NCBI GenBank assembly: GCA_050739895.1
Contig: JBOICK010000040.1
Coordinates: forward strand, 43,419-107,418
Direction of reading: 5' to 3'
Source: Stenotrophobium sp050739895
Lineage (GTDB): Bacteria; Pseudomonadota; Gammaproteobacteria; Nevskiales; Nevskiaceae
Length of the DNA stretch: 64,000 bases
Of this stretch, positions 9,573-18,144 are shown piece by piece. Position numbers and translations under genes: made by a program. The stretch's first letter is position 1. Every line of letters begins with the position of its first letter. The notes under the pieces are model-generated. The model was not told where the DNA came from. It was given only the letters and a program-made list of their open reading frames with translations, and did not search any database.

Positions 9573-10381
9573 TCGAAAACAAGATAACGGTGAACGTTTC
9601 GGCTCAAGATCAGTCCCAGGGCAAGCATCGCCACACAGAAAAATGTCACATAAGGAATATCGTAGTGAACGACAACAGATGGGCCAAACTGACCAGCTCG
9701 AATCAGTTCGTACGCATCAACAGTGGGAATATACAAAGCGCCCTGCTGCAAGCGATAGGGCAACCAATCAACCATGAAGAACGCACCACAAACCGGGAGC
9801 ATGAAATACATGAATGGCCCAACCATTTTTTCCATCCATTCATACATCTCGGTCAGCGATCCAATGATGAGACCGATACCCAAGTTGAATAAAAGAAAAT
9901 AAAACCAGCCTAAGTAAAACAGCCCCCAATCGTGCGGCAGGTCGTACATTCCCAGCGAATAAAAAACAAAAGCAATAATTATGTAAGCGATTACCGCGCC
10001 ATAAAACTCAAGTATGACGCGCGCGACCAGAAGATCAACCACCTTGACCTGGCGGTGGTAAAGCAAAGAAGCGTTCGCACGAAAACACTGGATTGCCCGG
10101 TTCGTCACATGCCGCCAAAACGTCAGCGGCAGGTATCCGGTCATAACGAATGCCAGAATCGGCAAACCATGCTCGGAATGCCCGTGTATCGCGAGCCAGA
10201 TCAGGATCACACCCATGCAGAACATCAGCGGTTCCATTACAAACCAGATAAAACCAAGATTTTCACGGCCGTACCGTGTATGTATTTCGCGCATCAACAC
10301 GGCACCAATAACCATCTGCTGCATTTGTGCAGCATCAAGAAACTTACGCGCGGCAGTTTTTTGAACGTCAGTGCTGGGCAT
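9569..10381 (-). CDS. kpsM: capsular polysaccharide ABC exporter, permease subunit
   Basis: This is an inner-membrane ABC-2 type permease with about six hydrophobic segments. The N-terminal amphipathic MREIHTRYGRENLGFIW is the hallmark of the KpsM/BexB/CtrC family. I chose ATG 10381 (270 residues), which has a GAG-containing ribosome-binding site and overlaps kpsE by 14 bp; a GTG at 10393 would add four residues. It forms the export channel with KpsT and works with the KpsE and KpsD homologues encoded immediately upstream. Confidence 0.92.
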   Translation of the reverse strand: MPSTDVQKTAARKFLDAAQMQQMVIGAVLMREIHTRYGRENLGFIWFVMEPLMFCMGVILIWLAIHGHSEHGLPILAFVMTGYLPLTFWRHVTNRAIQCFRANASLLYHRQVKVVDLLVARVILEFYGAVIAYIIIAFVFYSLGMYDLPHDWGLFYLGWFYFLLFNLGIGLIIGSLTEMYEWMEKMVGPFMYFMLPVCGAFFMVDWLPYRLQQGALYIPTVDAYELIRAGQFGPSVVVHYDIPYVTFFCVAMLALGLILSRNVHRYLVFE

Positions 10382-11522
10382 GTTCTCGTACACCCGCTAC
10401 CAGCAAAAAACCAATTGAATAAATCAGGAAGCAACTGACGAAGACAATCAGCACCGCTTCAAATCGCTTCGGATAAAGGGCCTTGTCAGGCAGATTTGCC
10501 TCAACCACGCGACCAAGGTAAATCTGTTGATGTCGTGCTTCGGATCGTGCCACTTCCAGCGACGCCAAGGCAGATGTCAGCTCTTTGGCAGAAAATTCCT
10601 GTCTTAGGAGCAGTTGCTCGTAAGCTGCGATTTTTGGCGCCATTGACTCCTTGCCGCCTGCCAGTCTGCCCTTCTGGCCGCCAATTTGCCATTCCAGTGC
10701 GTCAATCTGTTGCCTTACATCAGGAAGTAACGGGCTGTCCGGCAAGCTACGTTCAAGCTCAGCTCGTCGCAATTGCAGTGTCGCTAGCTCGGTCTGCATT
10801 TTTGACATCGTTTCGAACATCGCCCCGGACGTCTTGTTGGGGTCGAGTAAAGTCTCATGACTGCGATAGGCCAACATATTGTGCTCGGCATCGGTTACAT
10901 GCTTCTCTGCAATCTGCACCTGATCATCAGCATCCTTAATAGTGTTTTTTCGCGCACGATCATTCATGCGATTGATCATGCCCTCCGATGCATCCAACAA
11001 CAGTGCGGCAATCTTCTGTGCATCCTGCGCCCTAAATGCCTTAACTGTCAGGGTTGAAATACCTGTGGTCGTATCGTAGATGACCGAGACATGCCGAAGA
11101 TAATAACGGTAGAAATCTTCATTGCTGTCCGACCCAAACAGACTGGGAAAACGCGAAAAATAATCCGCTTCAGGGCGGTCGAATATCGTTCGAAGATTAA
11201 TCTGCTTCTGCAGCGTCGCTACTGCATCACGAGACAGAATAAAATCGTGGACAGAATATACGTCACCTCCACCCCGGCCAAACCCACCGCCACCAAGAAA
11301 ACCGGCCAGACCCGATATCTGCATTTGCGACGGCGATTGCACCACAAATCGTGCTTCCGAGGCATATAAATCAGCGGCAATGAAAAAGTAATAGATAGCA
11401 GCAATCAGAGTCGGTAGCGCTATACAAATCAGAGAGCCGCGGTGAACCTTTGCCCAATCCATTAGCTTTTTCAGTAAACGGGGTGGCTCAAGGCTGTCAG
11501 AAATCAGTTGTGGATCATTCAT
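10368..11522 (-). CDS. kpsE: capsule export inner-membrane adaptor (PCP-3)
   Basis: The KpsE/BexC/CtrB-family polysaccharide co-polymerase has a transmembrane helix at each end (~28-52 and ~355-375). Between them is a long periplasmic domain with coiled-coil stretches around residues 210-330. A Gly-rich segment FLGGGGFGRGGGD lies near residue 75. The protein bridges the inner-membrane ABC exporter to the outer-membrane OPX protein. The 384-residue length is normal. It begins 14 bp after the OPX gene stop and overlaps kpsM at its 3' end. Confidence 0.92.
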   Translation of the reverse strand: MNDPQLISDSLEPPRLLKKLMDWAKVHRGSLICIALPTLIAAIYYFFIAADLYASEARFVVQSPSQMQISGLAGFLGGGGFGRGGGDVYSVHDFILSRDAVATLQKQINLRTIFDRPEADYFSRFPSLFGSDSNEDFYRYYLRHVSVIYDTTTGISTLTVKAFRAQDAQKIAALLLDASEGMINRMNDRARKNTIKDADDQVQIAEKHVTDAEHNMLAYRSHETLLDPNKTSGAMFETMSKMQTELATLQLRRAELERSLPDSPLLPDVRQQIDALEWQIGGQKGRLAGGKESMAPKIAAYEQLLLRQEFSAKELTSALASLEVARSEARHQQIYLGRVVEANLPDKALYPKRFEAVLIVFVSCFLIYSIGFLLVAGVREHAQH

Positions 11523-11536
11523 TTTTGATATGTCAT

Positions 11537-12814
11537 TTACTGGATCGCGCTATGCAGCACGATGCCTTCAACCAAGGGCTGAGTCACGAGACCCAGCAGT
11601 TGCAGAAATTTCTCCAAATCATTGGCGGGGGCATTGGCAATATAGATCATGTCACCGTCACGCATCGCAAAGTTGCTACCGAGAAAATAGCTGTTGATGC
11701 GATTCAAATCGAGCCGATAGACTACGGGAACCATCGCATCCGATAATGGAGCGGCTGACGATTGATCTGTGGACGATGCATCAGTGGCTTTGACGAGTTC
11801 ACTGGCAATCGCCTTGGGTTCTTTGCGGAACAGGAACACCCCGCGTGGATCAGCACGTAAATCCTGCAATCCACCCGCCTTTGCAACTGCCTCGATCAGA
11901 TTGAGATGAGTCGCATCGAAGTTGATCTGAGCATTTCTGCCAGCAGCGCCGAAAGCGGTAAATGTTTCAGGCTGACGGGTCAGGCAGAGAATGTCACCGG
12001 GGTGAAGAAACACGTTTTCACTGCTATCACTGAGTATTTGCGTCAATGGCACACTCCGTGTGATGCCATTTCGCGTCAAACTCACCTGAGTGTCATAGGT
12101 CGCAGCGCGGACTCCGCCCGCTACCGCCAATACATCCAGCAAGCGATCGCCATGCGGAGACAGGGGAATTCGACCGCCACCTACGCCTTCCCCAACCACA
12201 GTCACGGCTCCAGACACACTCCGAGCAAGGACCACGAGTACTTGCGGATTTGCAGCCTTTCCCGCCAGTGCCGCCTTGATCGTATTCTGAATTTGTAAAA
12301 GTGTCTGCCCAGCAACCTGGACGCGGCCAGCAAACGGAATGGTGATGCCCCCGTCACTGCTCACTGTCTGATCTGGCAGTACCGCACCATGCGCACCTGC
12401 TGACTCGTGCTGACTTGGAATCGAGGCAAACAAAGGTTGGGCTCCGGCTTCCCAGATCGTTATTGCCAGCACATCGCCCGGACCTATCAGCAACTCAGGT
12501 GCCGATGTGCTGTCCCCAAAGCTTTTGGCCAAACTAACATCGGAACGTTGATTCAGCACCTTGATAGTGTTTTGTGTGACATCAACCAGGTCAAACGAGT
12601 TGTTCTTGTGATCGAATTGAGACTGATCCTCGACATCGCTCCGTAATGGGCCGGCACCTGGAATAAAAACGCAACCGCCAAGCATTGCCGCACAAATCGC
12701 AAAAAACGAGATGCGCAGAACTGAACTGAAACCTAACCACTTGAGCCCGGATTGAACTGGCATATTTGATAATTTTTTTGGCATGCGAATGGATTGTATA
12801 GTGGATTTTGTCAT
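11537..12814 (-). CDS. outer-membrane polysaccharide export lipoprotein (OPX, KpsD/CtrA-like)
   Basis: The N-terminus is a signal sequence with lipobox LGGC (~45-48), so the protein is lipid-anchored. It contains a polysaccharide-export domain (IGPGDVLAITIWEAG) and later SLBB-type domains (VTVVGEGVGGGRIPLSPHG and QINFDATHLNLIEAVAKAGG). The C-terminal ~45 residues may form the membrane-spanning helix, as in Wza/CtrA. The start is ATG 12814, which shares one base with the upstream glycosyltransferase stop (TGATG). It is the outer-membrane exit for the KpsMTE exporter. Confidence 0.9.
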   Translation of the reverse strand: MTKSTIQSIRMPKKLSNMPVQSGLKWLGFSSVLRISFFAICAAMLGGCVFIPGAGPLRSDVEDQSQFDHKNNSFDLVDVTQNTIKVLNQRSDVSLAKSFGDSTSAPELLIGPGDVLAITIWEAGAQPLFASIPSQHESAGAHGAVLPDQTVSSDGGITIPFAGRVQVAGQTLLQIQNTIKAALAGKAANPQVLVVLARSVSGAVTVVGEGVGGGRIPLSPHGDRLLDVLAVAGGVRAATYDTQVSLTRNGITRSVPLTQILSDSSENVFLHPGDILCLTRQPETFTAFGAAGRNAQINFDATHLNLIEAVAKAGGLQDLRADPRGVFLFRKEPKAIASELVKATDASSTDQSSAAPLSDAMVPVVYRLDLNRINSYFLGSNFAMRDGDMIYIANAPANDLEKFLQLLGLVTQPLVEGIVLHSAIQ

Positions 12815-14148
12815 CACCTAACTGCGGCCTCATACAACAGTGTCTTTGCTCTAGAAAAATGAGCCTCCCAGTCAGGGGCGCGAAAATTTTGGAGCTGTCT
12901 CAACTGACTTTCCCGTCGCTGAGAATGCTCCATTGCGTAGTCCTTCATTGCTTGCAGCCACCCGGGTGGATCAAACGGACTTAGATATTCTGCGTATGGT
13001 CCAGCCACCTCCCGATGAGCCGGAATGTCTGAAGCGATCACCGGGGTTCTTGATGCCAGTGCCTCCACCACTGGAAGACTAAAGCCTTCAGCAAATGACG
13101 GGCAGAGCAGGGCACGCGCACTGCGCAGCAGTGCACCCACTTCCGCATCGCTCAAGCCACCACATTCCACAATATGTCTTGAAAACGCTATGGGCTCATC
13201 CAGAGATTTAAACACCTGACGATTTTCCCAACCTCGCCTTCCCAGGACGACCAGCCGCGGAACGGTCGCATCTCCGGTAGCGATCCAGTGCGCCCATGAC
13301 TGCAGTAGCAGTTTGTGGTTCTTGCGGGGCTCTATGGTGCCGAGTATGACGAAATAAGGCGCAGCCGGCTGCACCTCAGCCGGCCCTTCTACACGGGTAA
13401 AACGAGATTCGACTCCCAGTGGCAGGACGCTGATTGGTGGAACGCGACGCTGACATCCATAGAGATAGTCAGCAAGCGTGGATCGCGTAGATTCGGAATT
13501 GACCAACACACGGCGTGCATACTTGCTGATAGTCGCCAGCCGGGCAGCATGGCGGATGGGTTCCTTGGGCCGATTAAACTCAGGAAACTCGATTGGAATC
13601 AGGTCATGCACGAAAAACACCGCTCCGATCTGCGTGGTGCGCAACCAATTTGCAACCGTTTTGCGATCAAGACGGCCGTGAGAGGTATTGAGATAAACGG
13701 ATGGCAGAGACTGTAGCTGCCCTCTTGAACGCTCCATAAGCAGCATATCGCGCGCACTTTTCAGCTTTAGCCAGAATAATCTCTTGCGTTCGCCATATGA
13801 AAGTTCGGTCGGTATCACCTCCAATACTGGGCACGGTGTACCTAGTGGCGAACCCAGCCATTGCGCAAGACTCTTGAATAAGGGACTCGAACCAACCACA
13901 GACGTCTCGGATAACTGCCATTGCCGTATCTTCTTGGCAATTAATCCGTCGGCTTGCTGGCGACTGAGTAATTTTGCCCCAAATACGTCGAATGTTATTA
14001 GTCGCAAATCAAAATCAGGCGCTACCGACAGGGCTTTGACATATGCCAGGTCAACGCGGTCAATACCAGTCGGTGTTGCATTGCCTCGCGACAATAATCG
14101 TGTGGCATCGAAATATATCCGCACGCTGGGTGATCTCGCCTCGTTCAT
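12814..14148 (-). CDS. GT4-family glycosyltransferase
   Basis: This is a two-domain GT-B transferase. The C-terminal donor site shows ILGTIEPRKNHKLLLQSW and the GT4 E(x7)E motif in EGFSLPVVEALASRTPVIAS. The N-terminal half begins RIYFDATRLLSRG and carries TGIDRVDLAY, typical of capsule and O-antigen mannosyl- or related transferases. The substrate is unknown. It is the second gene of the kps-type operon, with a 105 bp gap from the KpsC-like gene, so an internal promoter is possible although none is recognised. Confidence 0.85.
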   Translation of the reverse strand: MNEARSPSVRIYFDATRLLSRGNATPTGIDRVDLAYVKALSVAPDFDLRLITFDVFGAKLLSRQQADGLIAKKIRQWQLSETSVVGSSPLFKSLAQWLGSPLGTPCPVLEVIPTELSYGERKRLFWLKLKSARDMLLMERSRGQLQSLPSVYLNTSHGRLDRKTVANWLRTTQIGAVFFVHDLIPIEFPEFNRPKEPIRHAARLATISKYARRVLVNSESTRSTLADYLYGCQRRVPPISVLPLGVESRFTRVEGPAEVQPAAPYFVILGTIEPRKNHKLLLQSWAHWIATGDATVPRLVVLGRRGWENRQVFKSLDEPIAFSRHIVECGGLSDAEVGALLRSARALLCPSFAEGFSLPVVEALASRTPVIASDIPAHREVAGPYAEYLSPFDPPGWLQAMKDYAMEHSQRRESQLRQLQNFRAPDWEAHFSRAKTLLYEAAVR

Positions 14149-14253
14149 ACGTCTGCCTCAACTCTCATTTGTGAGAGCTTGCGGCTGGCAAATAAATAAA
14201 CTGAGTCATCGTTAGACTGCATTGGCAGCATGCATGGATGTCCAGAGCTTCAA

Positions 14254-15342
14254 TCATTTTTGGCGTAAGGCTCGCGCAGAGCCCCATGAGCGGTAAAGCC
14301 CGCAACTCAATCGTGTAATGCGCTGCAACAAGCCCTTCTGGCTAGATAGCTTTACTGAGTCAAACTGGGCCAGATAGTTGGCCACCTCCTCTACCTGACA
14401 TGGATGAAGGGTTTGTGGATGCACGTAATCGGGATAACAAATAAGTACGCCGGCAACCAACTCGTCGAGAGTAAGGCGTCGCTTTCTTCGAGGAAGCGGA
14501 AATCGGTCGCCGGTCAGTCCCCAACCGCTATAGAAAGGCTGTCCCCACAACGTCACTGGAATACCACGCAACAATGCTTCGAAACCCAGCAGGGAAGTCA
14601 TTGTATGAACCGTGTCAATCTGCGCAAACAGTGCAGCGGGTGAAACACCGTGTGCTATCTGATTGGCGTAAATCAGGACATCTGCATCCGCAATTCTTCC
14701 CAATCGGGCGCCTGCTTCCGTGTCGGGGTGCGGCTTGTAGACGATCCACGCAGCGGGATGAGCTTCACGTACCCGCTGTAATAGCTGCAAATTTGTACGC
14801 ACTTCAGGGGACCCCAAGCGTACCGATGCATCATCCTCGACTTGGCCGGGCACCAGTAATTTCTGCCGTCCCTCGCCCAAAACTTTGAATGACCCCCTTG
14901 AACCGACGTTGTATTTTGTCAGCCCTCTGCATACCAGCATTTCGCGCAAGTGTGCCGCGCGCGCTTGCAACTCAATATCAAAATCATTGTTTTGCAGTAT
15001 CTGCTCGAGTCTAGACGTCTTGTTGGGATCAAAATAAATACCCACTGGGTCAATCACCAGTGATGCCCCGCCAAAGTGGTTAGATCCCAACCCGACAGAT
15101 CGGAGGAAGCCATCTTCGATACGTACGATCTTGGCGCTCTGCTTTGCAGCAACCCGGACTAAATCTGCGGGTTCACGTGCAGCCCAAACGACAATATCTC
15201 CGCCATGCCTTGCCTGGTTCCGTAAAGCTTCGGCTACGGAACCTGCATAGTGAAGCACTCCATATCGACCACTCAGAAAACAATCGATTTGCCAGCGTTT
15301 CCAGGGCTTTATTCCGATAATCTCAGCGTGTATCGTACTCAA
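14254..15342 (-). CDS. single-domain KpsC-like capsule beta-Kdo transferase
   Basis: Motifs RIEDGFLRSVGLGS (~95-108), LVPGQVEDDASV, YKPHPDTEAG and SLLGFEALLRGIPVT belong to the KpsC/LipA capsule family, which builds the poly-Kdo linker on phosphatidylglycerol. KpsC is normally about 670-700 residues with two homologous transferase halves. This protein has 362 residues and only one half, closest by motif to the C-terminal half as I recall it. The start is a TTG at 15342 with no strong ribosome-binding site. It is the first gene of the minus-strand capsule operon. No KpsS is visible in the window. Confidence 0.8.
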   Translation of the reverse strand: MSTIHAEIIGIKPWKRWQIDCFLSGRYGVLHYAGSVAEALRNQARHGGDIVVWAAREPADLVRVAAKQSAKIVRIEDGFLRSVGLGSNHFGGASLVIDPVGIYFDPNKTSRLEQILQNNDFDIELQARAAHLREMLVCRGLTKYNVGSRGSFKVLGEGRQKLLVPGQVEDDASVRLGSPEVRTNLQLLQRVREAHPAAWIVYKPHPDTEAGARLGRIADADVLIYANQIAHGVSPAALFAQIDTVHTMTSLLGFEALLRGIPVTLWGQPFYSGWGLTGDRFPLPRRKRRLTLDELVAGVLICYPDYVHPQTLHPCQVEEVANYLAQFDSVKLSSQKGLLQRITRLSCGLYRSWGSARALRQK

Positions 15343-15465
15343 GAATCGGCACTCATAAGGTCCGGGCTGACCAGCATTTGCACTTTACACACTCCGAATC
15401 ATCAATCGCTTTATCTGCGGAAAAAATCTTACCTTCGAACCTGGCGTTCACTATCTATAGGCGCA

Positions 15466-15660
15466 TTCAAGACTGACAAGCTTGAAAATCTGCTAAATGT
15501 ACTCGAAGCCGTTGAATCCACCGGCGCCATCCCGTACACTCGCGCGCTCGCTGAACGGTACTCCCGCGAAGCAGAAAGTGCGTTGGAGCAAGTTCCCGAC
15601 TCTCCATATAAAGATGCGCTGATCAGTCTGGCCCGCGGCAACGGCAGCCGCAATAGCTGA
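15466..15660 (+). pseudogene. ispB: ispB 3' remnant (octaprenyl diphosphate synthase C-terminus)
   Basis: The reading frame from 15466 encodes KTDKLENLLNVLEAVESTG followed by IPYTRALAERYSREAESAL and PDSPYKDALISLAR. This matches the C-terminal ~60 residues of polyprenyl diphosphate synthases of the IspB type. The DDxxD catalytic motifs and about 80% of the enzyme are missing; upstream sequence is the capsule operon's 5' region. The last residues diverge from the usual ending. I read it as a gene fragment left at the junction of the capsule locus with the chromosome, 9 bp before tRNA-Pro. The open frame reaches back to 15250, but that part overlaps the KpsC-like gene and is not IspB-like. Confidence 0.65.
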
Positions 15661-15669
15661 TTCGATTTA

Positions 15670-15746
15670 CGGGGCGTAGCTCAGCTTGGTAGAGCGCTTG
15701 CTTCGGGAGCAAGAGGTCGCAGGTTCGAATCCTGTCGCCCCGACCA
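15670..15746 (+). tRNA. tRNA-Pro(CGG)
   Basis: The cloverleaf is complete. Acceptor arm CGGGGCG (15670-15676) pairs with CGCCCCG (15736-15742), the D-arm contains AGCTCAGCTTGGTAGAGC, the anticodon loop is TTCGGGA (anticodon CGG), and the T-arm contains GGTTCGAATCC. CCA is encoded (15744-15746). It borders the capsule locus and the ispB remnant, a common position for island boundaries. Confidence 0.97.
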
Positions 15747-15810
15747 ATATTCCTGATATTATTCAAGTAGTTGGGATATTTCGATTTGTGATTGGTTTTC
15801 AACGATTTTT

Positions 15811-15837
15811 CCTGTGACGCGTCTGTGCCGTCACAGG
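15811..15837. repeat. 9-bp inverted repeat downstream of tRNA-Pro
   Basis: CCTGTGACG and CGTCACAGG form a perfect 9-bp stem with a 9-base loop. The stem is preceded, not followed, by a T run on the plus strand, so it does not read as a standard intrinsic terminator in either direction. The surrounding 15747-16016 stretch holds no gene I can support. Confidence 0.5.
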
Positions 15838-16016
15838 GACAGATCACTTCTACTTCTTATTTTTTCTGTCGAATTGTCGACGGAATTCGCGTTGCCGATT
15901 TCTACGCGTGTCAGCGCACTGCCTCGTCCACGACGTATTCAGCGATTTGATCAAGATCGCATTCGAAGAATGGGAACTGCAAAGGGCTGGGGAAAGCCAA
16001 AGCGCTTTGTTTCGGT

Positions 16017-17696
16017 TTAGCTTTCCCAGATGACTTTCTGCCTGGCCTTGAACCAGGGTGCGACCCTGGGTTCGTAGCGCGCCTCGATCACATTGCGCTT
16101 GATCTTCATGGTGGGAGTGAGAAGGCCGTTGTCGATGGTCCATGATTCCTTCATGACCACCATGAACTCCATCTGCTCGTGCGGGTCCAGTGTGCTGTTG
16201 GTCTCATCGATCAAAGACTTGAATTCGCTGGTGAGTGCTTCACGAATTTCACTGTTGCCCAAATTTTTGAGCGCATCTTCAGAAAGCAGCACCAATGCGA
16301 AGGTGGCTGGCTGGTTGGCGCCGCCGACGCACACACACTCGATCTTGGGATGTGCAGCAATCTTGTTTTCGATCGGCACCGGGGCGACATATTTGCCCTT
16401 GCTGGTCTTGAACAGTTCCTTAACCCGACCGGTGATGCGCAGCCGACCCTGTGCGTCGATTTCTCCCATGTCTCCGGTTTTGAAGAAACCATCGGCCGTG
16501 TAGCACTCGGCGGTTTTTTCCGGCTCTTTGTAGTAGCCCATCATCTGCCCCGGGCTCTTGACTTGAATCTCGCTGGTGTCTGCCGCGATGCGACATTCGA
16601 CACCCTTGTTGGCGTGGCCGACGTAGCCGATGCGGGCGGCACCGGGTAGCGTGAAGTGCGAGTAGGCCATGTTTTCGCTCATGCCGTAGGCCTCCAGCAA
16701 CTCCAGCCCCAGGCCGCGATACCAGGCGATGGTCGGTGGCGGTAGTGGTGCAGCACCGGTCAGTGCGATGCGAACGTCCTGCAGCCCCAGTTGTTCGAGG
16801 ATCTTGCGTTTGACTCTGCGGCCGAGGATCGGGATGCGGAAAAGTATGTTCTGTTTTTTCTCCGGCAGCTTGCTGGTCACGCCCTGCTGGAACTTGGTCC
16901 AGAGCCGTGGCACCGAGAAAAAGATGGTGGGTCGTGCACGCCTCAGGTCGGTGACGAATGTCGCCAGCGACTCGGCGAAGAAAACCCGGAAGCCGTAGTA
17001 GGTGGAGTTGTTCTCCACCACCAGACGTTCAGCGACATGCGCCAGCGGCAGGTAGGACAGCATCCGATCAGTCTCGTCGGCGTCGGCAATGTCACTCATC
17101 AGGGTGCCGCAGACATTGAAGGAGCGGAAACTCTGCATCACGCCCTTGGGCTGGCCGGTGCTGCCTGAGGTGTAGACGATGGTCGCCATCTCGTCGAGAT
17201 CGCGTTCGGGTTCGCCCTGCAGTGGCAGGTTGCGCGAGATCAGATCGTCCCAGTTCTGGCCTTCGGTCTCGGGCGCCAGCGGCAGGGTGATCACCGGCAT
17301 GCTCGCGGGCACACCGGGTTTCATCAGGTGCCAGTCATCGAGCTTGCCGATGAACAGCAGACGCGATTCGCTGTGCTCGAGGATGTAGCGCACGGTGTCG
17401 GCGTTGAGTGTCGGATACAGCGGCACGGTGACGTGGCCCGCCATCCAGATCGCCCAGTCAGTCATGATCCAGTGCGCGGTGTTCTTGCCCAGGATCGCAA
17501 CCTGACTGCGCGGCGGCAGATTGAGTGACTGCAGATGTGAGGCCATGCGCCGTACCTGGTCCATGATCTGCGACCAGGTGTAGTCCACCACCCGACCGCC
17601 ACCCACAGGCTGCGTGAAATGCACGGTCTGGGCACGATTTTTTTCCCAGTAGTACAGACAGGAGAGCGGGGTGCGATTGGCAAGGTCCGGAATCAT
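16017..17696 (-). CDS. long-chain acyl-CoA synthetase / AMP-binding enzyme
   Basis: The 559-residue ANL-superfamily adenylate-forming enzyme has the P-loop-like TIVYTSGSTGQPKGV (~172-186), the A5 motif LEAYGMSEN, and DGFFKTGDMGEIDAQGRLRITGR (A7/A8 hinge). It probably activates fatty acids to acyl-CoA via acyl-AMP. It is of the type that includes FAA1/FadD15-like proteins. The C-terminal Lys region is MKIKRNVIEARYE. It stands alone; an 18-bp perfect palindrome lies 55 bp upstream of its start and may control it. Confidence 0.87.
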   Translation of the reverse strand: MIPDLANRTPLSCLYYWEKNRAQTVHFTQPVGGGRVVDYTWSQIMDQVRRMASHLQSLNLPPRSQVAILGKNTAHWIMTDWAIWMAGHVTVPLYPTLNADTVRYILEHSESRLLFIGKLDDWHLMKPGVPASMPVITLPLAPETEGQNWDDLISRNLPLQGEPERDLDEMATIVYTSGSTGQPKGVMQSFRSFNVCGTLMSDIADADETDRMLSYLPLAHVAERLVVENNSTYYGFRVFFAESLATFVTDLRRARPTIFFSVPRLWTKFQQGVTSKLPEKKQNILFRIPILGRRVKRKILEQLGLQDVRIALTGAAPLPPPTIAWYRGLGLELLEAYGMSENMAYSHFTLPGAARIGYVGHANKGVECRIAADTSEIQVKSPGQMMGYYKEPEKTAECYTADGFFKTGDMGEIDAQGRLRITGRVKELFKTSKGKYVAPVPIENKIAAHPKIECVCVGGANQPATFALVLLSEDALKNLGNSEIREALTSEFKSLIDETNSTLDPHEQMEFMVVMKESWTIDNGLLTPTMKIKRNVIEARYEPRVAPWFKARQKVIWES

Positions 17697-17750
17697 GCAG
17701 TGGTCTTCCTTTTGTGTTTCGCTGAGGAACTGGCGTATGCGGTGGCGCGA

Positions 17751-17768
17751 CTCGCCATATATGGCGAG
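17751..17768. promoter_or_regulatory. 18-bp perfect palindrome, candidate operator
   Basis: CTCGCCATATATGGCGAG is its own reverse complement. It lies 55-72 bp upstream of the acyl-CoA synthetase ATG, where a TetR-type or similar dimeric regulator of lipid genes would be expected to bind. No regulator gene is adjacent. Confidence 0.45.
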
Positions 17769-18020
17769 ATAAACCCGATCATTGCTGCGGTTGCCGTATC
17801 AGGGTAAGCAGGCGTGATACTACCGCGGTCGAACAGTTAGTGTCGTAATCAGGGCGTGTCGATATCTGCGGTAAACCTTACAACATCGCGTGGCGGTTTG
17901 GGCAATGCCCAGAATCAACAGGCTTGTTGCGACAAGGCTGGTTTATTGCAGCAGGCAATGACTCGCTTGCATTCACGCTTCACAAGGTCAGATCAACCCT
18001 GACAGCGGCTGTGAATCGCT

Positions 18021-18128
18021 GCCCGCTGTAGGGCTTTGCATCATGGAGACTGTTACTATATATCGTATAAATATAAAATAAATTAATAAATAAAAACAAT
18101 CTTCCAGACAGGAAGCATCACAGCGGAG
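18021..18128. repeat. AT-core dyad element, copy 1
   Basis: The end boxes are GCCCGCT at left and AGCGGAG at right. The 46-bp core at 18052-18097 begins GTTA, ends AAAC, and has 41 A/T of 46. It contains GTATAAATATAAAA at the same core offset as copy 6. It lies between the acyl-CoA synthetase start and the hydrolase stop, both genes on the minus strand. Confidence 0.8.
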
Positions 18129-18144
18129 GCATGTCTGCGGCGGA

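Larger units (their letters stand above)
17697..18144. other. 448-bp intergenic region
   Basis: Between the acyl-CoA synthetase start and the 3' end of the lipoprotein hydrolase I see an 18-bp palindrome (17751-17768) and one AT-core element (18021-18128). I see no supported gene in the remainder. Confidence 0.6.

Noticed and set aside
10390..10397. An ACCCGCT end box within kpsE
   Set aside because: No AT-rich core or GTT/AAC spacing follows; it is coding sequence and a chance heptamer match.
15250..15465. Extension of the ispB fragment to 15250
   Set aside because: This part overlaps the KpsC-like coding region on the other strand and shows no prenyl-synthase pattern.
15814..16020. 68-codon open frame after tRNA-Pro
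   Set aside because: No ribosome-binding site or family pattern; it starts within the inverted repeat and reads as non-coding.
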